From the NCBI GenBank assembly GCA_964439415.1, contig CAYTOJ010000098.1:1-7400 (forward strand): a stretch of 7,400 bases of DNA. The letters are read 5' to 3'. The notes below the pieces were generated by a model. The model had not been told where the DNA came from. It was given only the letters and a program-made list of their open reading frames with translations, and ran no database searches. The position numbers were made by a program, and so were the translations under genes. The DNA is from CAYTOJ01 sp964439415 (GTDB lineage: Bacteria; Pseudomonadota; Alphaproteobacteria; Rickettsiales; CAZAGG01). Positions 1 to 6,407 of the stretch are shown here, in pieces. Within the stretch, counting starts at the first letter, position 1; the number at the start of each line of letters is the position of its first letter.

Positions 1-54
1 CGCGGCTTCCAGCCTAGACTTCAACCTACCGACTTACAGTCGGTAGTGGTTGAG
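1..54 (+). repeat. Bulged hairpin, candidate right end of an IS200/IS605-type element
   Basis: A strong imperfect palindrome is seen directly: TCAACC (21-26) plus TACCGAC (27-33) pair with GTCGGTA (39-45) plus GGTTGA (48-53), giving 13 base pairs with a 5-nt loop (34-38) and a GT bulge (46-47). A smaller hairpin, GGCT/AGCC with a 3-nt loop, lies at 4-14. Subterminal hairpins with a small extrahelical bulge, followed within a few bases by a TTGA-like cleavage sequence, are characteristic of the ends of IS200/IS605 elements, which have no terminal inverted repeats. The hairpin sits exactly where the M48-type reading frame loses its family resemblance, so I infer that an element inserted there, with its end near base 54 and its body left of the window. 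No transposase or TnpB coding sequence can be confirmed in 54 bases. It could instead be a REP-like palindrome or an unrelated hairpin. Confidence 0.45.
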
Positions 55-615
55 ATTTTTATCAGCAACTACCATCACTGATATATTGTTCACATTGCCA
101 GCCGCAGCCAGCGCATGGCTTAGTTTATTTAACGCTGCGACTCCCCCGGGATTACTGCACTGGCGTTTGTCCCCGGTGAGGGATTGTATAGCATAGTCAC
201 CAATGCTTTTCTCCCATTCCGGCGGGAATCTTTTTGCTATGGGGTAGGAGAGCATCGGCAGGCTCCAGTAGCTGAAGGCGATGATCAGGGCTGCGGGGAT
301 AATCCAGAACATAACCCACTTCCAGGATGCAGAAAGCGAGACTAAAGGTGCATGTGTGCCCGGTATCACTTTAACCAGATCACGATATAAACCGTTGTTA
401 TCCACAGCTAATGCGGCATCAGGATATTTTTTGTTATGAATATATAATGGCCTGTCCGCTTCTGGCTTCTCAAGGATTTTTATATCTGAAAAATCCCAGG
501 TGAGGGTTTCATTAGTATCGGTTATTTTTATCAGAATTTTTGTGCTGGTGGCATAAACCTCACAACCCTGACTTGACGCATTAACGCCATTATAATAACG
601 CCCTGTATAATTCAT
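34..615 (-). pseudogene. 5' fragment of a DUF7092/M48-type membrane metalloprotease, truncated
   Basis: The 193-residue frame matches from memory the N-terminal architecture of M48 peptidases that carry a leading DUF7092 domain. There is a beta-rich soluble domain at about residues 1-85 (starting YTGRYYNG), one membrane helix at about 99-119, then the lead-in of the peptidase domain with PPEWEKSIGD (131-140), a cysteine/proline segment CSNPGG (153-158) and VMVVADKNLN (180-189). In full-length relatives this last piece aligns with a D-x-x-[VLI]-N-A-F-A stretch, followed by the zinc-binding HExxH helix. Here four unrelated residues (HYRL) and a stop inside the hairpin at 21-53 follow, so the catalytic domain is missing. 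The ATG lies directly after the stop codon of the YjgN gene, which implies translational coupling in one transcript. I judge it a broken gene. A naturally short membrane protein is less likely, because the end falls in mid-domain. Confidence 0.65.
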
Positions 616-1545
616 TTAAATGAATCCCAGATCATGCTCTCCCAGCAGTGCATCAATACCTTCGCCTGATTTTCCTATTTTGCCAGTGGCCTGGAGTATG
701 GCTGATGCCTCCATATTGCCAAGTATTTCTATGCTATCACTAAGGAAATTCATATTGCGCTGAATTATAATAGGGGTGGCAAGACCAAAACTTAAGAAGA
801 ATAACAGTAGGTTGCCAAGGTATAAGCCTAATAACTTTCCGCCAGTGATGCTGCCTTTGAATCTGAGGCCGCCTATCGCGGTGTTATCATAAATATGGTT
901 CATTAAAGCAGCTTTGTACCAGAAGCGCGAGAAACTTAAGGTGGGGATAAATAAAGACAATGTTGCAAAATTTACCCCCATAAGCGCGAGTGGTTTGCCC
1001 TTAAATTCCGCCCTTGCTGTGCCAAGTAAGGTATTATTCATTTTATACCCCTCCACTTTAATATCACAGTACGGAGTAGCCAGGCCAAGGGTTAACACAT
1101 TTACCAGCCAGCAGATGATTTTGAGATTGGCATAATGAATTGGTGAGCCGTCTAAACCGCCACGAATCCCGCGCCACTTAATGCGCGATAGTTTATAACG
1201 CATGGCTGTGTAAGTGCCTATGAAATAAAAATAAATAACCACAATGAGTAAAAAATTCGCTACTGGGTACTTCTCGCCCAGGGCTATTATTGGGGTATAA
1301 AGCGCGAGAATTATGGGCAAGGCTTTAAGGAAACCTGTGAATAGCTCCTTACCGGTTCCGGTATATTGAAATCGGTCACCAAATAATGAAAAACTGCTGG
1401 CCAGATATCGGCGGATGCGGGTTCTGCCCCAGAATGCGTATATGCCAAAGGTGACTATTTGAAGCAGCAGATTCAGCAGCCATATTTTGTATAACTGACT
1501 CTCCTTACCATCGTAAATCAGGCGGTGGCTTGTAATGGGCTGCAT
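616..1545 (-). CDS. yjgN: YjgN/DUF898 family integral membrane protein
   Basis: This 309-residue, very hydrophobic protein belongs to the DUF898 (YjgN) family, an inner-membrane family without an assigned biochemical role. The evidence is the family's recurring unit: an asparagine, a hydrophobic helix ending T-x-G-[IL]-[AY]-[TF]-[PW], then a basic or polar segment and a small beta-like stretch ending in F-x-[YF]-x-G. I see it at residues 25-64 (TFGIYAFWGRTRIRRY), 140-183 (TLGLATPY) and 244-276 (SFGLATP). A partial copy lies at 198-231 (FSRFWYKAALMNHIYDN, then FKG). Further helices fill 73-114. The last 30 residues are polar and look cytoplasmic. The start is supported by a good Shine-Dalgarno sequence 4 nt upstream. 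The gene sits 12 bp after the upstream membrane-protein gene and abuts the M48-type fragment, so all three are probably one operon. The YjgN-M48 neighbourhood recurs in Proteobacteria as I recall it; what the pair does is unknown to me. Confidence 0.85.
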   Translation of the reverse strand: MQPITSHRLIYDGKESQLYKIWLLNLLLQIVTFGIYAFWGRTRIRRYLASSFSLFGDRFQYTGTGKELFTGFLKALPIILALYTPIIALGEKYPVANFLLIVVIYFYFIGTYTAMRYKLSRIKWRGIRGGLDGSPIHYANLKIICWLVNVLTLGLATPYCDIKVEGYKMNNTLLGTARAEFKGKPLALMGVNFATLSLFIPTLSFSRFWYKAALMNHIYDNTAIGGLRFKGSITGGKLLGLYLGNLLLFFLSFGLATPIIIQRNMNFLSDSIEILGNMEASAILQATGKIGKSGEGIDALLGEHDLGFI

Positions 1546-1548
1546 TTT

Positions 1549-1556
1549 ACCTTCCT
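1549..1556 (-). promoter_or_regulatory. Strong Shine-Dalgarno site for the YjgN gene
   Basis: On the minus strand the bases read AGGAAGGT, with four bases between GGAAGG and the ATG at 1545. It is the best ribosome-binding site in the window. It lies in the 12-bp gap after the preceding gene's TAA, which supports internal re-initiation in an operon and fixes the start of the YjgN protein. Confidence 0.75.
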
Positions 1557-1557
1557 G

Positions 1558-2322
1558 TTATTTATTTTCCTGTTCAAGGTGATACTGGGCGCATTGTCTC
1601 AAGTACCCCTGATTCTGTTCTATGTAGGTTTTAGGATCAGCGTTATTATTTCTGGCGTGCTCTGCCATTACCTGCTCACACTGCGAGATGTACTTATCAA
1701 GGTTGCCTGCTGTAGTCGCCTCAACTGGTGCAGCTACAGGTGGGGATGCTGGCGCTGGGGTTGGGCTTGGAGCAGTATTTGCAGGAGCTTCCGGTAATTG
1801 TGTCGTACTTTTGTCCAGAGATGGGGCAGGTGAGGGGGGTGTCTGTGGTATTGAATTGTTCTGTCCCTCTGGAAATGGCTCTCTTGGGTTATATTCAACA
1901 TCATTACGCTCTTCATAACCAAGGCACTCAGCCATGAATTTTTCTTTTTCTGTCCCGCCCTGCTCTACATATTCACGAGCCTTCTTGCGGCACTCAGCTT
2001 TTTTCATCATATCGGAACTGCCAAAGATAACTCCGAATATAATACCGGATACCAAACCAATCAGGTTTAATACAATAAGTATACGTACAACATAACCCCA
2101 TATTTTCCAGTCCGTCTGAAAAGCACAGCGCCACTCGGCTACGGTTAGCCAGAGCGTATAAGCCACTATAATTAATGCGTATACTATGGCTATGGTGGAG
2201 CCAAAAATCGAATTCACTATTGAGAGTAGAACCAATAGAACAATTGTACCGATAACGCCGTAAATCCAGAAAACTTTCCAGAGTCTTTCCTCGCCGCGCC
2301 AGGCTTTGCTTAATGAACTCAT
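1558..2322 (-). CDS. Unrecognised membrane protein: three helices, proline-rich linker, four-cysteine tail
   Basis: I do not recognise this 254-residue protein. Three membrane helices are visible at about residues 16-37, 42-63 and 76-101. The positive N-terminus (K6, R9, R13, K16) suggests N-in, which puts the tail outside the inner membrane. The tail has a charged helical segment with C111 and C133 (109-140), then a proline/alanine/serine-rich linker (about 148-200, with repeated PSPAP, APSPTPAPASPP-like wording), then a second charged helical segment with C215 and C244 (207-252). The two cysteine-flanked segments resemble each other in layout, so disulfides are plausible if the tail is periplasmic. 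Another cysteine, C66, sits in the EWRCAF loop between helices 2 and 3. It is the first gene of a tight block with the YjgN gene (12 bp downstream) and the M48-type fragment, so a role in the same envelope process is likely but unproven. Only a weak GGGCGG-like ribosome site precedes the ATG. Confidence 0.75.
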   Translation of the reverse strand: MSSLSKAWRGEERLWKVFWIYGVIGTIVLLVLLSIVNSIFGSTIAIVYALIIVAYTLWLTVAEWRCAFQTDWKIWGYVVRILIVLNLIGLVSGIIFGVIFGSSDMMKKAECRKKAREYVEQGGTEKEKFMAECLGYEERNDVEYNPREPFPEGQNNSIPQTPPSPAPSLDKSTTQLPEAPANTAPSPTPAPASPPVAAPVEATTAGNLDKYISQCEQVMAEHARNNNADPKTYIEQNQGYLRQCAQYHLEQENK

Positions 2323-2331
2323 TTATAACCG

Positions 2332-2416
2332 CCCTGTAGAAAAATGATTATTAGCCACAGCTTTAAGCTGTGGTATGGGCATAATAGAGATTGATGGTTA
2401 ATTATTTTCTACAGGG
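2332..2416. repeat. 85-bp inverted-repeat structure with inner palindrome
   Basis: The outer arms are perfect 12-mers: CCCTGTAGAAAA at 2332-2343 and its reverse complement TTTTCTACAGGG at 2405-2416. The arms continue inward imperfectly through AT-rich sequence. In between lies a separate palindrome, CCACAGCTTTAAGCTGTGG at 2355-2373 (8-bp stem, 3-nt loop). Transcribed on the minus strand it would form a long stem carrying an inner hairpin in the leader of the three-gene block. Its 3' arm runs into the weak GGGCGG ribosome site about 7 nt before the ATG at 2322, so folding could limit translation of the first gene. It could also be a small non-autonomous mobile palindrome. I see no convincing target-site duplication next to it. 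Confidence 0.6.
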
Positions 2417-2420
2417 ATTT

Positions 2421-2450
2421 GAAGAGATTAAGTCTAAAAACTTAATCTTC
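2421..2450 (-). terminator. Hairpin overlapping the lepA stop codon, weak terminator candidate
   Basis: ATTAAGT (2427-2433) pairs with ACTTAAT (2440-2446), and GAAG (2421-2424) with CTTC (2447-2450). The result is 11 base pairs with a 2-nt AG bulge at 2425-2426 and a 6-nt loop. The lepA TAA (2442-2444) lies inside the stem. Read from lepA, the hairpin is AT-rich and is followed by AAATCC rather than a run of T, so it is not a classical intrinsic terminator. It may stabilise the message 3' end or work with the larger inverted repeat just downstream. Confidence 0.35.
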
Positions 2451-4241
2451 TACTTTCAAGGCGGCAATAAAGGCGGATTGCGGGATTTCCACGCGCCCGA
2501 ACATGCGCATTTTCTTTTTGCCCTCTTTCTGCTTCTCTAAAAGCTTGCGCTTGCGGGTGATGTCTCCGCCGTAACATTTCGCCAGAACATCCTTACGCAA
2601 TGCCTTGATAGTCTCCCGCGCTATAATGCGTCCACCGATTGCCGCCTGTACGGGAATCTGGAATAAATGCTGCGGAATAACATCCTTCAGTTTGTTGCAA
2701 AGGCTTCTTCCCCGGCTCTCGGCGCGGTTGCGGTGCACAATGCAGGAGAGTGCGTCCACCGGCTCGCTGTTCACCAGAATATTCAGGCGGACTAAGTCCC
2801 CCTCTCTGTAATCCTCAATCTGGTAATCCAGGCTGGCATAACCACGGGTGCAGGATTTTAAACGGTCGTAGAAGTCAAACACCACTTCATTAAGTGGCAG
2901 TTTGTAAACCGCCATTGCTCTTTTTCCCACGTATGTCAGGTTTTCCTGCTCACCCCGGCGATCGTTACAGAGCTTTAGAACGTCCCCCAGGTATTCATCA
3001 GGAACCATTATGGTGGCCTTAATCCATGGCTCCATTATAACATCAATTTTTGTTGGGTCTGGCAGGTCAGCCGGGTTGTGCAGCTCAATCTCCTGCCCGG
3101 TGGTGGTGTGCACCTTGTACACTACGCTTGGTGCTGTTGTGATCAAGTCCAGCCCGAATTCACGGCTTAGGCGTTCGTTTACAATCTCAAGGTGTAATAG
3201 CCCCAGAAAGCCACAGCGGAAACCATAACCCAGCGCGGCGGAGGATTCCGTTTCAAAGGTGAAGCTGGAATCATTGAGCCTAAGTTTAGCCAGGCTTTCT
3301 TTCAGTTTCTCAAAGTCAGCGGCATCCACCGGATACAGCCCGCAGAATACAACCTGTAGCGAAGGCTTGAAACCGGGCAGGGGGGTTGCTGTGGGGTTTG
3401 CCTCCAGGGTTATGGTGTCGCCCACTTTGCAATCCACAACTTCCTTGATTGCGGCGGTGAGAAAGCCAACTTCGCCGGGGACTAATTCATCAATAATCTG
3501 CTTTTTAGGATTAAATACTCCCACACGCTCCACCTGATAAGTGGCCTTGTTGGACATCATCTGGATTTTCTGACCCCTTTGCATCCGCCCGTCAATAATG
3601 CGCACCAGGATAACCACGCCCAGGTAACTGTCATACCAGCTATCAACCAGCAGGGCTTTCAAGGGGGCGTTGATATCTCCCTTAGGGGCGGGCAGGCGCT
3701 TGATTATGGCCTCCATAAGGGCTGGCACGCCCAAGCCGGTTTTGGCTGAAATCATGCATGAATCCGATGCATCTATGCCGATTACATCTTCGATCTGTTC
3801 CTTAACTCTATCTGGTTCAGCGGCGGGGAGGTCAACCTTGTTTAAAACCGGGATTATCTCATGGTTATTATCAATCGCCTGATAGACATTGGCGAGAGTT
3901 TGCGCCTCAACGCCCTGGCTGGCATCCACCACCAGAAGTGAGCCTTCACACGCTGCCAGGGAGCGGCTTACTTCATATGCAAAATCCACATGCCCGGGGG
4001 TATCAATAAGGTTCAGTACATATGTTTTGCCGTCTGAAGCCTCATATTTCAGCCTTACGGTTTGCGCTTTGATGGTTATCCCGCGCTCTTTTTCAATATC
4101 CATGGAATCCAGAATCTGCGCGGTCATATCCCTGGCCTCCACAGCGCCACACGCCTCGATTATCCTGTCGGCCAGTGTGCTTTTGCCATGATCTATATGT
4201 GCAATGATTGAAAAATTGCGGATTAGGGATATGTCTGTCAT
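2442..4241 (-). CDS. lepA: Elongation factor 4 (LepA), ribosome-associated translational GTPase
   Basis: LepA/EF4 is a cytoplasmic GTPase that binds the ribosome, can back-translocate it, and affects translation initiation and 30S maturation. The 599-residue length is normal (about 600). GTPase motifs are all present: P-loop AHIDHGKST (14-22), switch I RGITI (53-57), DTPGH (80-84), NKVD (134-137) and SAKTG (165-169). An EF-G-like domain II follows, then domains III and V, then the LepA-specific C-terminal domain with its basic, lysine-rich run near GGDITRKRKLLEKQKEGKKK and the usual close at ALKVED. The start ATG gives the standard N-terminus (TDISLIRNFSIIAHIDHGKS). No clear Shine-Dalgarno sequence precedes it. 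The nearest upstream gene on the same strand is kup, 208 bp away with no clear terminator between, so read-through is possible but a separate promoter is more likely. The protein wording is alphaproteobacterial. Confidence 0.98.
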   Translation of the reverse strand: MTDISLIRNFSIIAHIDHGKSTLADRIIEACGAVEARDMTAQILDSMDIEKERGITIKAQTVRLKYEASDGKTYVLNLIDTPGHVDFAYEVSRSLAACEGSLLVVDASQGVEAQTLANVYQAIDNNHEIIPVLNKVDLPAAEPDRVKEQIEDVIGIDASDSCMISAKTGLGVPALMEAIIKRLPAPKGDINAPLKALLVDSWYDSYLGVVILVRIIDGRMQRGQKIQMMSNKATYQVERVGVFNPKKQIIDELVPGEVGFLTAAIKEVVDCKVGDTITLEANPTATPLPGFKPSLQVVFCGLYPVDAADFEKLKESLAKLRLNDSSFTFETESSAALGYGFRCGFLGLLHLEIVNERLSREFGLDLITTAPSVVYKVHTTTGQEIELHNPADLPDPTKIDVIMEPWIKATIMVPDEYLGDVLKLCNDRRGEQENLTYVGKRAMAVYKLPLNEVVFDFYDRLKSCTRGYASLDYQIEDYREGDLVRLNILVNSEPVDALSCIVHRNRAESRGRSLCNKLKDVIPQHLFQIPVQAAIGGRIIARETIKALRKDVLAKCYGGDITRKRKLLEKQKEGKKKMRMFGRVEIPQSAFIAALKVED

Positions 4242-4449
4242 AGGGTATCAATAGTTAAAGTAACGGTGCTGGCAAGAATTTTTGTCTATACCGCTATCGT
4301 TTCAAGAATAGAAATTTTCTAAGTCACTCCGGCGGTATATCTTTTTTATTTGTTGAGGGGGGCGCACCCCCCGGAATAGGCCTCCCCCTACGCGCTGGCG
4401 CAGGTCGCTACGCTCCAAAGAAGCGATTGTTGAAACGCGGGCAGCGTAC
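4242..4449. other. Intergenic region between kup and lepA with GC-rich palindromic patch
   Basis: No gene is visible in this gap. The half nearest lepA (4242-4350) is AT-rich and would be expected to hold the lepA promoter. On the minus strand a TTGAAA and a TATAGA lie in it, but they are too close together (9 bp) to form a standard -35/-10 pair, so I do not call a promoter. The half nearest kup (about 4355-4449) is strikingly GC-rich and structured. It holds GGGGGG-CGCA-CCCCCC at 4357-4372, GCGC-TG-GCGC at 4392-4401, and two similar CTACGC-containing units starting near 4389 and 4408. This looks like a dispersed intergenic repeat rather than a terminator. Confidence 0.5.
4357..4372. repeat. 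Perfect G6/C6 palindrome
   Basis: Six G, the tetranucleotide CGCA, then six C form a very stable stem-loop downstream of kup. On the minus strand (the direction of kup) it is followed by TCAACAAATAAAAAAG, which is A-rich with no run of T. It therefore does not look like an intrinsic terminator for kup, and no plus-strand gene lies upstream that it could end. Confidence 0.55.
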
Positions 4450-6321
4450 TTAAACCGTCATCTGCTGGCCGATTTCAACCACGCGGTTAGGTGGAAGGTT
4501 GAAATAATCAGCCGCATCGCTGGCGCTACTGGTCAGGCGGATGAAGATTTTATCCTGCCAGGTGGGCATTCCGAAGCTGGCGGAGGGGACAATTTTCCGG
4601 CGGGAGATGAAGAATGAAAGGTTCATCATATCCAGCTTCAAACCATGAGATTTTAACTGGTATAAATCCTTCGCCACAACTGGTTTATCCATAAATCCGT
4701 AGTGCAGGAAAACCTGCGTGAAGTTTCTGTATAGTTCCTGCACCCTTGCCCGCTCCATATCCGGTACGTGCGGCCTGTTTTCAAACACCATGGTGAGGAT
4801 GATATTATTCTCATGCAGTACCTTATTATGCTTCAGGTTCTGCAGCAATGCTGAAGGCGCGTATTCCGGCGTGCTGTTCAAATACACGGCTGTGCCTTCC
4901 ACCATCGCTGGATTCACATGTTTCAATTCACTTATCATTGAATCCATGGTGTGTACATAAGTGCGGGTTTGCCTTTGCAGCTCCCGCACGCCTTTCACCC
5001 AGGTCAGCATAAGCACTATCAGTAATGCGGAAATAAACACCGGCACAAAACCACCGTCAAAAAATTTGGTGAGGTTGGAGGCTAAAAAAGTGATATCCAC
5101 CAGCAGCAGAGGTGATATTACCAGCAGCGCCAGCGGCAGCTTCCAGTTCCATCTGCGGCGCATCACCTGAAAAAGCAGGAGTGCGGTGATAACCATAGTG
5201 CCTGTGACAGCTATACCGTAGGCGCTGGCCAGATTGCCGGAAGTACGGAATGCCGCGATTAATGCCAGCACGCCTGCCAGCAGCCACCAGTTGACTTTTG
5301 CGATGTATATCTGCCCGGCTTGCTCAGTGGATGTATATTTTATCCGCATCCTCGGCAGCAGGCCAAGCTGTATTGCCTGGTGGGTGAGAGAAAATGCGCC
5401 GGATATAACCGCCTGGCTGGCTATAACTGTAGCAAATGTGGCAAGTAGGATAACCGGAAGCATTGCCCAGTCAGGGTATAACATGAAGAAGGAATTCTCC
5501 GCCGCATCCGGGTTCTCCATCACCATGGCCGCCTGCCCACAGTAATTGAGTGCAAGCGCAGGCATGACAAAACTGATCCAGGCCAGGCGGATTGGTTTTC
5601 TGCCAAAATGGCCAAGGTCGGCATATAATGCTTCGGCTCCCGTTACAGCCAGAAAAACCGCGCCTATGGTGATAAAGGAAGTCATGCCGTAGGAGCTGAC
5701 AAAATGAAAGGCGTAATAGGGGTTCAGATATTTAAAAACATCAGGCCGCTCAAGTATATGCATCAAACCGCCCCAGGCCAGCACTGCAAACCATAATACC
5801 ATTATGGGGCCAAAAAAGCGGCCTATCTTCTCCGTACCCTTGTATTGCACGGCGAAAACCAGAACGATTATGGCAACTGCAATAGGCAGAACATATGTGC
5901 TGGAAGCTGGTGATACTAATTTCAACCCCTCTACGGCGGATAAAACCGATATCGCGGGGGTTATCGCGGCATCCCCATAAAACAGTGCCGCGCCAGCCGC
6001 GCCGAGTAACAGCGGCCATGCTGTTTTTGCCTTGAGGCCGTCAGTCAGCGCCATCAGGGATAATATTCCGCCCTCGCCCTGATTATCAGCGCGCAGTAGG
6101 AGAAAAACATATTTGAATGTTACTATAACAAGCAGCGTCCAGATAAGCAGGGAGAGAAGTCCCGCGGCAGCTTCCGCAACAGGCACGCCGCCTGAAGCCG
6201 CAGTATGCAGGGATTCCCTGAAAGCATACAGCGGACTGGTTCCTATATCGCCATACACAACGCCTATTGAGCCTAAAGCCAGTGGAAGAAGTTTATTCTT
6301 CGCGGAAATGTTTGATGTCAT
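4450..6321 (-). CDS. kup: Low-affinity potassium transporter Kup (KUP/HAK/KT family)
   Basis: Kup takes up potassium across the inner membrane, probably with protons, and is constitutive and low-affinity in well-studied bacteria. The 623-residue length equals that of the classical protein (about 622). The family signature GVVYGDIGTSPLYAF occupies residues 20-34, in the first membrane helix. LLRADNQGEGG (75-85) follows the second helix. About twelve hydrophobic helices run to roughly residue 450. The soluble cytoplasmic C-terminal domain then follows and ends with the typical FNLPPNRVVEIG wording. The chosen ATG leaves a short polar N-terminus before the signature, as usual. No strong Shine-Dalgarno sequence is seen. 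The gene is divergent from the dehydrogenase gene across an 86-bp gap that must hold promoters for both. No frameshift or missing motif was seen. Confidence 0.97.
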   Translation of the reverse strand: MTSNISAKNKLLPLALGSIGVVYGDIGTSPLYAFRESLHTAASGGVPVAEAAAGLLSLLIWTLLVIVTFKYVFLLLRADNQGEGGILSLMALTDGLKAKTAWPLLLGAAGAALFYGDAAITPAISVLSAVEGLKLVSPASSTYVLPIAVAIIVLVFAVQYKGTEKIGRFFGPIMVLWFAVLAWGGLMHILERPDVFKYLNPYYAFHFVSSYGMTSFITIGAVFLAVTGAEALYADLGHFGRKPIRLAWISFVMPALALNYCGQAAMVMENPDAAENSFFMLYPDWAMLPVILLATFATVIASQAVISGAFSLTHQAIQLGLLPRMRIKYTSTEQAGQIYIAKVNWWLLAGVLALIAAFRTSGNLASAYGIAVTGTMVITALLLFQVMRRRWNWKLPLALLVISPLLLVDITFLASNLTKFFDGGFVPVFISALLIVLMLTWVKGVRELQRQTRTYVHTMDSMISELKHVNPAMVEGTAVYLNSTPEYAPSALLQNLKHNKVLHENNIILTMVFENRPHVPDMERARVQELYRNFTQVFLHYGFMDKPVVAKDLYQLKSHGLKLDMMNLSFFISRRKIVPSASFGMPTWQDKIFIRLTSSASDAADYFNLPPNRVVEIGQQMTV

Positions 6322-6360
6322 TTCAAGTTATTTTCGGGTATCCGGTTTATGTTGCGCGGT

Positions 6361-6388
6361 ATTTAATTCAATTCATAGCAGATGACAA
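6361..6388 (-). promoter_or_regulatory. Possible sigma-70-type promoter for kup
   Basis: On the minus strand TTGTCA (5 of 6 matches to TTGACA, at 6383-6388) is followed after 16 bp by TTAAAT (4 of 6 matches to TATAAT, at 6361-6366). It would start transcription about 35 bp before the kup ATG. The AT-rich core lies in the divergent gap shared with the plus-strand dehydrogenase. It is a pattern match by eye only. No comparably good promoter was seen for the plus-strand gene. Confidence 0.35.
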
Positions 6389-6407
6389 CCAAAGCTTGCA
6401 GAGCATA

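Noticed and set aside
21..53. Minus-strand hairpin with loop CTGTAAG resembling a tRNA-Tyr (GTA) anticodon arm
   Set aside because: No D-arm, no T-arm with GTTCGA-type loop and no acceptor stem can be built around it; the stem is also longer than an anticodon arm and carries a bulge.
1688..1937. Glycine/alanine-rich plus-strand frames and an alternative minus-strand frame over the proline-rich region
   Set aside because: They arise from the repetitive codons of the proline/alanine linker in the unrecognised membrane protein read in other frames.
3889..4191. Plus-strand open frames of 70-100 codons opposite lepA and kup
   Set aside because: They are antisense shadows of strongly conserved coding sequence and show no family motifs, ribosome sites or plausible composition of their own.
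4261..4310. TTGAAA and TATAGA upstream of lepA as a promoter
   Set aside because: Only 9 bp separate the two boxes, too short for a sigma-70 promoter, and alternative pairings are poor.
4341..4372. T-rich run next to the G6/C6 stem as an intrinsic terminator
   Set aside because: The T run lies before the hairpin on the plus strand and is A-rich after it on the minus strand, so the order is wrong for termination in either direction.
6267..6407. 47-residue N-terminal extension of the plus-strand dehydrogenase
   Set aside because: It lacks family resemblance, overlaps the 5' end of kup on the other strand, and would push the Rossmann loop away from the N-terminus.
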